In this document: positions 56,529-64,000 of the stretch, piece by piece
Layout of the letters: every line of letters begins with the position of its first letter
Position numbering within the stretch: the first letter of the stretch is position 1
Assembly (NCBI RefSeq): GCF_964031245.1
Contig: NZ_OZ035017.1
Location: forward strand, 527,402-591,401
DNA length: 64,000 nucleotides
Reading direction: 5' to 3'
Source of the DNA: Rickettsiella endosymbiont of Miltochrista miniata
GTDB taxonomy: Bacteria; Pseudomonadota; Gammaproteobacteria; Diplorickettsiales; Diplorickettsiaceae
Program-made: the position numbers and the translations under genes
The notes under the pieces: model-generated
Databases searched by the model: none
What the model was told of the DNA's origin: nothing
The model's input: only the letters and a program-made list of their open reading frames with translations

Positions 56529-59500
56529 TTAAGCAGTAGCAATGGCTATGGCTTTTTCTAGGTCAACTGCGACCATCCGCGATACGCCGGGCTCATGCAT
56601 AGTCACTCCTGCTAAGTGATGTGCCATTTCAATGGCTACTTTGTTGTGACTAATAAAAATAAATTGTACTTCATTCGACATTTCTTTCACTAACTTACAA
56701 AATCTCAGAACATTGGTATCATCTAAGGGTGCGTCAACTTCATCTAACATGCAAAAAGGCGCGGGATTTAATTGGAAAAAAGAAAAAACTAAGGCCGTTG
56801 CGGTCAAGGCCTTTTCTCCTCCTGAAAGCAGGTGTATGGTGCTATTTCGTTTTCCGGGTGGTTGCGCCATGATGCAGATACCACTACTCAGTAAATCGGG
56901 ATCTTGGAGTTGTAATGAAGCGACACCGCCTGAAAATAGCCTAGGAAATAAATGAGTAAAATTCTGATTGACCTTATCGAAGGTTTCTTTAAAACGGTGG
57001 CGCGTTTCTTTATCCATTTTCTGAATGGCTGTCTGTAACATTTCTAAGGCAGCGGTTAAATCTTTATATTGATCTGCTAAGTATTTTTCACGCTCTGAAA
57101 CGGTTTGTTGCTCTTCTAAAGCAGCGAGATTTACCGCGCCTATTTGTTCGATACGTTGAGTTAATTGTGTCAATTGTGTTTCACATTCAGCAATATCCAT
57201 CTGTGCAGAGGGAATTTCTGATAAAAGTGTTTCCAGTGCATAACCTTGTTCTTGTAATTGCTCTTCTAAGGTTTTAGCTCGTATACGTAATTCTTGTGAG
57301 TGTAAACGTTGTTGCTCTAAGCCATCTCGATCTAAATTAAGATTGGTTTCCAGTGTTTGTAATTGGTCTTCGGTGTGTTTAATTCTTTTATCGATGGTTT
57401 CTAATTGTGTTTGGCTGTCTTTAAGTTGTAGGCCAAGTTTATCTTTCTTACTGCGTTGTAGATTGAGTTGTTCCTGGAGTGAACTTATTGGGTTTTCAGC
57501 AACGTCGAGCATTTTATATAACTGACTCAGACGTTGTTCTAATTGCAACTGTTGCTGTTTTACGTTGGATAAAGTGGCAAGCTCGGTAGTTAGCTGATGA
57601 TGGGTTGCTTGTAAGCGCAACTCATGTTGATGAAGTTCTGCTTCATTAGCTTTAGTGATACGCATAGATTCATTGCGTTGATTTTGTAGTATTTCCTTAT
57701 CTTGCAAGTAGGTGAGTCGCTGTTTCTCCATTTGCTGCAATTGCGTAGCCGCTATTTTTTGCTCTTCGCAGGTTTGCTGTAATTTTTCTAGTGTTATTTT
57801 ATAGTGTTGTCTGGTTTCTTGCAGTTCTTGTTGTATCACTTGCAGACGGTGTTTAGCTTGCGATATTCGCGCTTGTTGTACTTTTTGTCGCGCACTTAAA
57901 TCTGCTTGTTGAGCGATTAATTCAGCATAGTCCTTTTGTTGTAGCGCTTGCGTATCTTCCAGTTCTTTTAATTGCTTTTGCGCGCACTGATAATCACTTT
58001 GCTTATTATCAAGCTGTTCTTGAATGTCTAGTTGGGCTTTTTGTAGCTGAGCGATTTCACGTTCTCGTTGCAACAAGCCTGCTTTATGATCATGTCCGGC
58101 GGTTAGGTGTATCCAATGATTACCTAAGCAAATTCCTTCGCGGGTGATGATAGATTCATAACTTTTCAATTGCTTGGTATGTTCCATGGCTTCAGCCATG
58201 TTCTCTGCCACATAAATTCCTGCTAATAAGTGCTCAAGTGGCCAGGGGGCGGTAAATTTACTACTAATAGGCGCAAGCGCTAACTGATTCTGAAAGGTCG
58301 TTGCAAAATGTTCACACGGCATCGATTTTGTCATTAAGCTGACGGTATTCGGTGGTGGGTTATTTAAAAAATCGTCTAATGAATCACGGTCAGTAAAACA
58401 TACGGCTTGGATGTGTTGATTTAAAGCAACTTCTACAGCACGCTCCCAGCCGGTTTCAACTTGCAATAGTTGAGCCAATCGAGGTTGTTCGGTTAAATTA
58501 TGTTTTTTAAACCATTGCAACAGTGTATGTTCGCGTTTACCTAAAGCTTCTTGTTGCAAGGCCATTAGCGAAGCATATTCGCCTTGAGTGATTTGCAGGC
58601 GACTTTTTAATTGATCTAATTCTTTAGTGAGTTGTTGTAAACGTGAACGTTGTGCAACAATTTGTTGGGTTATTTGTTCACGTTGCGTTTTACATAGTGT
58701 TTGTTTTTCTTCAACCCGTGCTAAAACTTCGCTTAAATCTTCAGGTTGTTCATCCTGAGGAATTAAAATTTTAGCTTGTTCATCATGATCCCGCTGTAAA
58801 CGTTCGATACGTAGGTTAAATGTTTGTGATTGTTGTTGATGATAATGGTGTTGTGTTGCTGCACTATGCTGTTGTTGTTTTAATTCAGCAAAAGAAGTTT
58901 GGTTTTTTTCCCATTTTGTTTGCCATTCGGCATAATTTTTTTCAGCTTCTTTTAACAAAGCCTGACTTTGTTCAGTGCTCACTTGAAGCTCAGTTTGTTT
59001 TTGCTGGAGTTCAGTAAGCGTTTGCTTAATCCGAACCTGATTCACTTCGCTAGCTTGGCATTGTTGTTCAAGAACCGATTTCTTTTTTGTTAAATCGGCT
59101 AGTTCGAGTTGATTTTGCTGAAGTTGTGTTGTTTGCGTGCGTAAATTTTCTTCCAAACGTGTTATGTTGTTGCCTAGTTCATAATAGTCTGCCTGAATGT
59201 TATCAAAATTTAACCTTGCTTGGCTTTGCTCGGCACGATCGGCTACTACCTGCGCCGATAAATGCTGTTGTTCAAGTTGAGATGTGTGTAGTTGTTCTTC
59301 AACAGATTGTATTTCTTCTAACTGGGAGTGTAGTTGTTCCTGAAATGTTTGATAACGTAAAGTCTGTAGTTGAGCTTTTAGCAGACGTTCTTCTTGCTTA
59401 AGCGTTTTATAGCGTTCTGCTGCATTAGCTTGACGCTGTAAATGCTTAAGCTGCTTACTGAGTTCTTCTCTTAAGTCGTTTAAACGATTTAAATTTTCCT

Positions 59501-60062
59501 GTGTATGTTCTAAGCGTAATTCAGTTTCACGACGTCGTTCTTTATATTTTGAGATACCGGCTGCTTCTTCAATATAGGCACGAAGCTCTTCGGGTTTAGC
59601 TTCTACTATGCGAGAAATCATACCTTGTTCGATAATGGCATAACTGCGCGGACCCAGGCCTGTACCTAAGAAAATATCGCGTATATCTCGTCTTCGACAG
59701 CGCGTTCCATTAAGAGAGTAGATCGATTGGCCTTCTCGTGTGATTTCACGCCGTATCGAAATTTGCGTGTAGCTACTATATTGACCTCCTAGGCTGGCAT
59801 CGGAGTTATCAAAATTCAGCTCAATAGCCGCTTTTCCCAGCGGTTTACGGGTATGGCAGCCATTGAATATCACATCATCCAGTGATTGGCCACGTAATTG
59901 TTTCGCAGAACTTTCGCCCATAACCCAGCGTATGGCATCGATAATATTCGATTTTCCACAACCGTTCGGTCCTACAATAGCGGTAAGATTACTCGGAAAA
60001 GCCACCGTGGTGGGGTCAACAAAGGACTTGAATCCAGCTAATTTGATACTTTCTAGACGCAT
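56529..60062 (-). CDS. smc: Chromosome partition protein Smc
   Basis: Condensin ATPase that organises the chromosome. The N-terminal head begins MRLESIKLAGFKSFVDPTTV with Walker A GPNGCGKSNIIDAIRWVMGE near residue 32. Two long Gln/Glu/Leu-rich coiled coils (about 165-500 and 660-1000) flank the hinge (about 510-650, LLQVETGWERAVEVALNQHIQAV). The C-terminal head has the ABC signature LLSGGEKALTATAL and Walker B FCMLDEVDAPLDD. Length of 1177 residues is normal. Unlike enterics, which use MukB, this organism has Smc, as do Legionella and Pseudomonas. It leads the smc-zipA-ligA series. Confidence 0.97.
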   Translation of the reverse strand: MRLESIKLAGFKSFVDPTTVAFPSNLTAIVGPNGCGKSNIIDAIRWVMGESSAKQLRGQSLDDVIFNGCHTRKPLGKAAIELNFDNSDASLGGQYSSYTQISIRREITREGQSIYSLNGTRCRRRDIRDIFLGTGLGPRSYAIIEQGMISRIVEAKPEELRAYIEEAAGISKYKERRRETELRLEHTQENLNRLNDLREELSKQLKHLQRQANAAERYKTLKQEERLLKAQLQTLRYQTFQEQLHSQLEEIQSVEEQLHTSQLEQQHLSAQVVADRAEQSQARLNFDNIQADYYELGNNITRLEENLRTQTTQLQQNQLELADLTKKKSVLEQQCQASEVNQVRIKQTLTELQQKQTELQVSTEQSQALLKEAEKNYAEWQTKWEKNQTSFAELKQQQHSAATQHHYHQQQSQTFNLRIERLQRDHDEQAKILIPQDEQPEDLSEVLARVEEKQTLCKTQREQITQQIVAQRSRLQQLTKELDQLKSRLQITQGEYASLMALQQEALGKREHTLLQWFKKHNLTEQPRLAQLLQVETGWERAVEVALNQHIQAVCFTDRDSLDDFLNNPPPNTVSLMTKSMPCEHFATTFQNQLALAPISSKFTAPWPLEHLLAGIYVAENMAEAMEHTKQLKSYESIITREGICLGNHWIHLTAGHDHKAGLLQREREIAQLQKAQLDIQEQLDNKQSDYQCAQKQLKELEDTQALQQKDYAELIAQQADLSARQKVQQARISQAKHRLQVIQQELQETRQHYKITLEKLQQTCEEQKIAATQLQQMEKQRLTYLQDKEILQNQRNESMRITKANEAELHQHELRLQATHHQLTTELATLSNVKQQQLQLEQRLSQLYKMLDVAENPISSLQEQLNLQRSKKDKLGLQLKDSQTQLETIDKRIKHTEDQLQTLETNLNLDRDGLEQQRLHSQELRIRAKTLEEQLQEQGYALETLLSEIPSAQMDIAECETQLTQLTQRIEQIGAVNLAALEEQQTVSEREKYLADQYKDLTAALEMLQTAIQKMDKETRHRFKETFDKVNQNFTHLFPRLFSGGVASLQLQDPDLLSSGICIMAQPPGKRNSTIHLLSGGEKALTATALVFSFFQLNPAPFCMLDEVDAPLDDTNVLRFCKLVKEMSNEVQFIFISHNKVAIEMAHHLAGVTMHEPGVSRMVAVDLEKAIAIATA

Positions 60063-60161
60063 AGGTGTATTAATATCGGTTTGATAGGCAAAAGTATAGC
60101 ATTTATCGGGAATATACCCATAACGTCAAGGTGCGAGTTTATGTTGTATGAATGGAGTAAA

Positions 60162-60210
60162 TAAAAAAGCCTAAATACACGCTCTTTTATCGAGAGCGTA
60201 TATCTAGGCT
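60162..60210 (-). terminator. Rho-independent terminator of the glycine-zipper lipoprotein gene
   Basis: On the minus strand AGCCTAGATATACGCTCT pairs with AGAGCGTGTATTTAGGCT (18 positions, few mismatches) around a short CGATAAA loop, followed by TTTTTT. It lies about 20 bases after the lipoprotein stop. Confidence 0.88.
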
Positions 60211-60229
60211 ATCCGAATGCGAACTTATT

Positions 60230-60469
60230 CTAGTAGCGGTTGCCTGAGCTACCTGCAAGGCTGCTTCCTGCGACAGCACCTAATCCGGCGCCGGCTATCG
60301 TAGCTATGGTTCTACCTGAACCACCACCAATCGTGTTACCTAAAAGACCGCCCACCGCAGCGCCACCTAAGCCACCAGCGACGCGTCTTTGGTCGGGTGT
60401 CATCGAGTCACAGGCGGTTAGGCCTACTAATAAAACGCCTATTAGGACGAATGAATTAAATTTTTTCAT
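60230..60469 (-). CDS. Glycine-zipper lipoprotein
   Basis: A 79-residue outer-membrane lipoprotein. The signal peptide is MKKFNSFVLIGVLLVGLTAC with the lipidated Cys near residue 20. The mature part is a glycine-zipper segment (GGLGGAAVGGLLGNTIGGG and GAGLGAVAGSS), as in the rickettsial 17-kDa antigen/OsmB group. The ATG at 60469 follows GGGG at six bases; the ATG at 60481 is less likely. It is a single-gene unit closed by a strong terminator. The lipoprotein at 5336 carries the other half of the same antigen family, but the two are far apart. Role in envelope stability is inferred. Confidence 0.87.
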   Translation of the reverse strand: MKKFNSFVLIGVLLVGLTACDSMTPDQRRVAGGLGGAAVGGLLGNTIGGGSGRTIATIAGAGLGAVAGSSLAGSSGNRY

Positions 60470-60603
60470 ATTATACCCCATGGAAAATGAAATAATTTTT
60501 GGACTATTTATCTGTCGTTCTTACTAAAAGTATAGGCAGCAGGGGGGGTTTATACCAGTTATGAACGCTAAAATCGTTTAAAAAATATACAATTAGACTG
60601 CGT

Positions 60604-60609
60604 TATAAT
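60604..60609 (+). promoter_or_regulatory. -10 box of dut
   Basis: A perfect TATAAT 31 bases before the dut ATG. No clear -35 box is seen at the right spacing. The rest of the gap 60482-60640 holds nothing else I can support. Confidence 0.5.
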
Positions 60610-60640
60610 GTAAATCCATTTCCAATAGGGCATCATCATA

Positions 60641-61096
60641 ATGCAAAACATCCAGCTAAAAATTTTGGACTCCCGATTAGGAGAAGAGTTTCCGTTGCCG
60701 AGCTATGCGACCGATGGATCGGCGGGACTTGATTTACGCGCTTGTAGCAAGCAAGCCATACAATTATTACCCAATCAGACCGAGTTAATTTCAACCGGTT
60801 TGGCCATTCATATTGCGCAGCCAAATTTAGCGGCTGTGATTTTGCCACGCTCTGGTCTGGGCCATAAGCATGGCATTGTACTTGGAAATCTCATTGGTCT
60901 AATCGATTCTGATTATCAGGGTGAGCTATTTATTTCATGTTGGAATCGCGGCCATAGTGAATTTGCTATCCAACCCGGAGATAGAATTGCGCAGCTGGTA
61001 TTTGTACCTGTGGTTCGAACGCAATTTGAACTGGTTCCGGAATTTGTAGAAACCGAACGCGGTGCAGGGGGTTTTGGACATTCTGGCGTGCAATAA
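60641..61096 (+). CDS. dut: Deoxyuridine 5'-triphosphate nucleotidohydrolase
   Basis: Hydrolyses dUTP to dUMP, keeping uracil out of DNA and feeding thymidylate synthesis. The five dUTPase motifs are present: [44 protein letters not shown] and the C-terminal GAGGFGHSG loop that closes the active site. The trimeric-type length of 151 residues equals E. coli. The usual partner coaBC (dfp) is not next to it. Confidence 0.97.
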   Translation: MQNIQLKILDSRLGEEFPLPSYATDGSAGLDLRACSKQAIQLLPNQTELISTGLAIHIAQPNLAAVILPRSGLGHKHGIVLGNLIGLIDSDYQGELFISCWNRGHSEFAIQPGDRIAQLVFVPVVRTQFELVPEFVETERGAGGFGHSGVQ

Positions 61097-61226
61097 GAAC
61101 ATTTATCATTAGAATTGATAATTTAATAGATATAATATGAGTTTTTTTTCTGGAATAATTTTGTATGCAGAACAGTAAAATTTTTCTGATAGACTATGCG
61201 CAACCTTTTTAAATAATAATAAAATT

Positions 61227-62147
61227 ATGACAGCTATAACAAATAATAAAATTACACCCGGTTTATTGAATAATTTAAAAGAATTGAAATTGCATTCGTC
61301 TGGTCTCATTGGAAAACTTCCTGAATTAATTGATGAAAAAAAATTAGAAAAGTGTCAACTGCTTCCTAATCAATTAAAAGCGATTCTATTTTTGTTTCCC
61401 AAGCTCGATCGTTTTAATGCTTTTAAACTTTTAGTAAAACATTTTGATATTAAACTGTCTTCGTTATCTGAATCAGAAATAAAAGAACTGAGCGTTTGTT
61501 TATCTCAGGATCCCGCTTTTAATAATTTATTACCATTCGCAAAAAAAAATTTTGGTGGAATTTTTCTTGCTAAAAAAAATGAAGAGAAACTCATTTCACC
61601 TTTAATACAAAAAGAAACTAAAGGTGTTATTAATGCTGCATGTATACACCATACAAAGTCTAGACCAAGTAGTAAGCAATCACAGGCCAAGGTTACTAAC
61701 GGAAAATTATCGCTAGCACAGTTAAGATTATCTTTGATACAGAAATGTCCTGAATTAAGGTTAAATTTTTTTAAAAGAAATGTTCAGGAATATGGTTATC
61801 AAGCCATCATCGCCTCTTTGAACATAGAAGAATTTAAAAATATTATTGAACTTTTTCCACCAAATGATGCGATTAAATTCTTGAATTTCCCTATGATAAG
61901 GGATCGGATAGATGGTTTTCACCGACAGAATGGTCAGTTATCCAAGGAATCTTATATCGATCTGTTAAACTATTTTAAACCCTATCAAAAAGAGTCTGTT
62001 AAAAAATTGTTAAGACCTATTGGCCCTAATATAGATACAAAATTGGTAGATCGAGGAATATTTAAAGAAAAAATTATTGTAAAACCAGAACATACTAAAA
62101 GACTACCCGATATAGTAGCTAGTCATAATATGTCTAGAACACGATAA
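61227..62147 (+). CDS. Hypothetical helical protein
   Basis: An unrecognised 306-residue, Lys-rich protein. It is mostly helical without signal peptide or membrane segment. Two halves each carry a Leu-rich helical pattern (residues about 15-110 and 165-270), separated by a Ser/Lys-rich linker (HTKSRPSSKQSQAKV). The repeats PNQLKAILFLFPKLDRF and IEEFKNIIELFPPNDAI share the spacing LxxLFPxxD and may be two copies of one helical unit. AT-rich codons and the isolated position suggest a lineage-specific gene, possibly an effector. Ribosome-binding site is weak. Confidence 0.65.
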   Translation: MTAITNNKITPGLLNNLKELKLHSSGLIGKLPELIDEKKLEKCQLLPNQLKAILFLFPKLDRFNAFKLLVKHFDIKLSSLSESEIKELSVCLSQDPAFNNLLPFAKKNFGGIFLAKKNEEKLISPLIQKETKGVINAACIHHTKSRPSSKQSQAKVTNGKLSLAQLRLSLIQKCPELRLNFFKRNVQEYGYQAIIASLNIEEFKNIIELFPPNDAIKFLNFPMIRDRIDGFHRQNGQLSKESYIDLLNYFKPYQKESVKKLLRPIGPNIDTKLVDRGIFKEKIIVKPEHTKRLPDIVASHNMSRTR

Positions 62148-62154
62148 TTTTTAT

Positions 62155-63600
62155 TTAATCCGTGTTTAAACAGATATATTTAATTTCTAAATAGTCTTCG
62201 ATACCATATTTTGAGCCTTCGCGACCTATGCCGGATTGTTTGAAACCACCGAAAGGCGCGACTTCATTCGAAGCGCGTCCGGTGTTGATGCCGACAATCC
62301 CATAGTCGAGTTGCTGAGCGACATGGATAATCCGATTCACATTTTGTGCATAGAAATAGGCGGCCAGTCCAAACTCAGTGTCATTTGCTAAATGAATGGC
62401 TTCTTTTTCTTCAGAAAACTTAAATAGTGCTGCGACAGGTCCAAAGGTTTCTTCTTTTGCGATTAACATAGTAGCTGAGCAATTTTTTAATAGAGTCGGT
62501 TGGAAAAAACTTCCACCTAAAGCATGTATTTTTCCTCCACACACCAGCTCAGCGCCTTGTTCCAGCGCATCGGCGATATGTTTTTCCACTTTCTTAATGG
62601 CGGACTGATTGATCAAGGGACCTATCTGAACATTATCTTCTAAACCATTACCCACTTTTAATTGTTGGATGGCGTGAGCTAATTTTTTTGTAAAAGTTGC
62701 ATAGATTTTTTCATGAATATAAAAGCGATTGGTACAAATACAGGTTTGTCCGCTATTGCGGAATTTAGATGCAATAGCTCCCAGGATGGCTTTATCGATA
62801 TCGGCATCATCGAAAACAATAAACGGTGCATTACCGCCTAACTCTAAGGATATTTTTTTTATTGAATTGGCCGCTTTCTGCATTAATAATCTACCCACTG
62901 CGGTAGAACCAGTGAAAGAAAGTTTGCGAATTAAAGGACTGTCAGTAAAAATATTGCCGATCAATTCAGAATCACCGGTGACTATATTAAAGACACCGGC
63001 GGGTATTCCGGCTTTTTCCGCGAGTACAGCTAATGCCAAGGCAGAAAAAGGCGTTAATACCGAAGGTTTAAGTATAATGGTGCAGCCGGCGGCTAAAGCC
63101 GGTGCACATTTACGTGTGATCATGGCATTGGGAAAATTCCAGGGAGTGATCGCGCCTACTACACCCACCGATTGTTTGCTGACAAACAAATGCTGTTTTA
63201 CTAAGGGGGCTGGAATGATGTCACCGTATACGCGTTTACCTTCTTCGGCAAACCATTGAATAAAAGAAGCGCCATAACGAATTTCTTCCATGGCTTCTTT
63301 GAGTGGTTTACCTTGTTCTAATGTGAGTAATAAGGCTAAGTCATTGATGTTATCTAAAATTAGCGTGTACCAACGGGTTAGTAATTCGCCACGTTCTGCG
63401 GCGGTTTTTGATCGCCACATCGGCCAGGCTGCTTCTGCTGCATTGATAGCATGGAGTATGTGGGTTGTTTCCAAATCAGGAACCGTTCCAATGGTTTCTT
63501 CGCTAGCAGGATTGTTAACATTAATCTTTTTTTTTGCAGCGATCCATTTTCCATCGATATAACAATTTTGCTGAAACAATGAAGCATTATTTAATTGCAT
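62155..63600 (-). CDS. gabD: NAD(P)-dependent succinate-semialdehyde dehydrogenase
   Basis: Oxidises succinate semialdehyde to succinate at the end of the GABA pathway. The aldehyde dehydrogenase core is complete: GAITPWNFPNAMITRKCAPALAAGCTIILKPS, FTGSTAVGRLLM, the general base Glu in LELGGNAPF near residue 255 and the nucleophilic Cys in NSGQTCICTNRF near residue 289. The C-terminal block FGGFKQSGIGREGSKYGIEDYLEIKY is GabD-like. The ATG at 63600 gives 481 residues, the family length; five upstream codons are rejected. gabT is not nearby, so the substrate source is unclear. Confidence 0.9.
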   Translation of the reverse strand: MQLNNASLFQQNCYIDGKWIAAKKKINVNNPASEETIGTVPDLETTHILHAINAAEAAWPMWRSKTAAERGELLTRWYTLILDNINDLALLLTLEQGKPLKEAMEEIRYGASFIQWFAEEGKRVYGDIIPAPLVKQHLFVSKQSVGVVGAITPWNFPNAMITRKCAPALAAGCTIILKPSVLTPFSALALAVLAEKAGIPAGVFNIVTGDSELIGNIFTDSPLIRKLSFTGSTAVGRLLMQKAANSIKKISLELGGNAPFIVFDDADIDKAILGAIASKFRNSGQTCICTNRFYIHEKIYATFTKKLAHAIQQLKVGNGLEDNVQIGPLINQSAIKKVEKHIADALEQGAELVCGGKIHALGGSFFQPTLLKNCSATMLIAKEETFGPVAALFKFSEEKEAIHLANDTEFGLAAYFYAQNVNRIIHVAQQLDYGIVGINTGRASNEVAPFGGFKQSGIGREGSKYGIEDYLEIKYICLNTD

Positions 63601-63624
63601 CTTGAGACCCCACAAATATTTCGG

Positions 63625-64000
<376 letters not shown>

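Noticed and set aside
59087-59401. 104-codon open frame antisense to smc
   Set aside because: Arises from the Gln/Leu-rich coiled-coil codons read in reverse; not a credible protein.
62729-63259. 176-codon open frame on the plus strand inside gabD
   Set aside because: Antisense shadow of the aldehyde dehydrogenase, no recognisable features.

Overview
The window looks like a contiguous piece of a gammaproteobacterial chromosome of modest GC content. Gene order (rpsF-rpsR-DUF2232-rplI-dnaB-alr; 6S RNA-fau opposite ygfB-pepP-ubiH-ubiI; tRNA-Val-thrS-infC-rpmI-rplT; tRNA-Ser-SRP RNA-dnaX-ybaB-recR; smc-zipA-ligA), a PmrAB/QseBC-like two-component pair, low-GC orphan genes that look like secreted effectors, and many short palindromic repeats together suggest a host-associated member of the Legionellales, most likely a Coxiellaceae/Rickettsiella-like bacterium. 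That placement is inference; no 16S gene is present.

Layout. 0-7.4 kb: start of ispB (minus), the ribosomal rpsF operon, dnaB, alr, a small lipoprotein and a PBP4-type peptidase. 7.4-14.9 kb: fau with 6S RNA upstream (minus), then a tight ygfB-pepP-ubiH-maeA-ubiI block with malic enzyme set between the two ubiquinone hydroxylases. 14.9-16.9 kb: gmhB-radA. 17-22.6 kb: an AT-rich surface-polysaccharide island (a glycosyltransferase facing galE and two proteins that share an uncharacterised domain). 22.7-31.4 kb: tRNA-Met with a rearranged upstream region, the PbgA-like envelope regulator, fis, dsbD, an EamA transporter, parC and a PagL-like lipid A deacylase. 31.6-40 kb: rpmE, an MFS transporter, an aminotransferase, uvrB, tRNA-Val, thrS and the AUU-initiated infC operon. 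40-45.8 kb: a candidate ADP-ribosyltransferase-fold protein, recR, ybaB, dnaX, SRP RNA, tRNA-Ser and prfC. 45.8-53.5 kb: a degenerate hybrid kinase, minC, fadD, a large orphan protein and the two-component pair. 53.7-64 kb: ligA, zipA, smc, a glycine-zipper lipoprotein, dut, an orphan gene, gabD and the end of a CorC-type gene.

Main points of interest: (1) dnaX is split exactly at a run of nine A: the encoded frame stops at the end of the clamp-loader core (gamma-like), while the tau tail lies in the frame reached by losing one A. (2) prfC carries a one-base frameshift in a T5 run. (3) An apparently non-autonomous repeat family with imperfect terminal inverted repeats sits in the same orientation just upstream of four genes (dnaB, parC, the aminotransferase, the response regulator). 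(4) A second palindromic family has seven copies, one of which supplies the last codons of an orphan gene. (5) A cholera/pertussis-toxin-like ADP-ribosyltransferase pattern is visible in an orphan protein. (6) Two proteins of the polysaccharide island share an unnamed domain. (7) A hybrid kinase has lost its phospho-accepting histidine. (8) The first 19 bp of tRNA-Met are duplicated around a 139-bp structured insert. No transposase, prophage or CRISPR array was seen.
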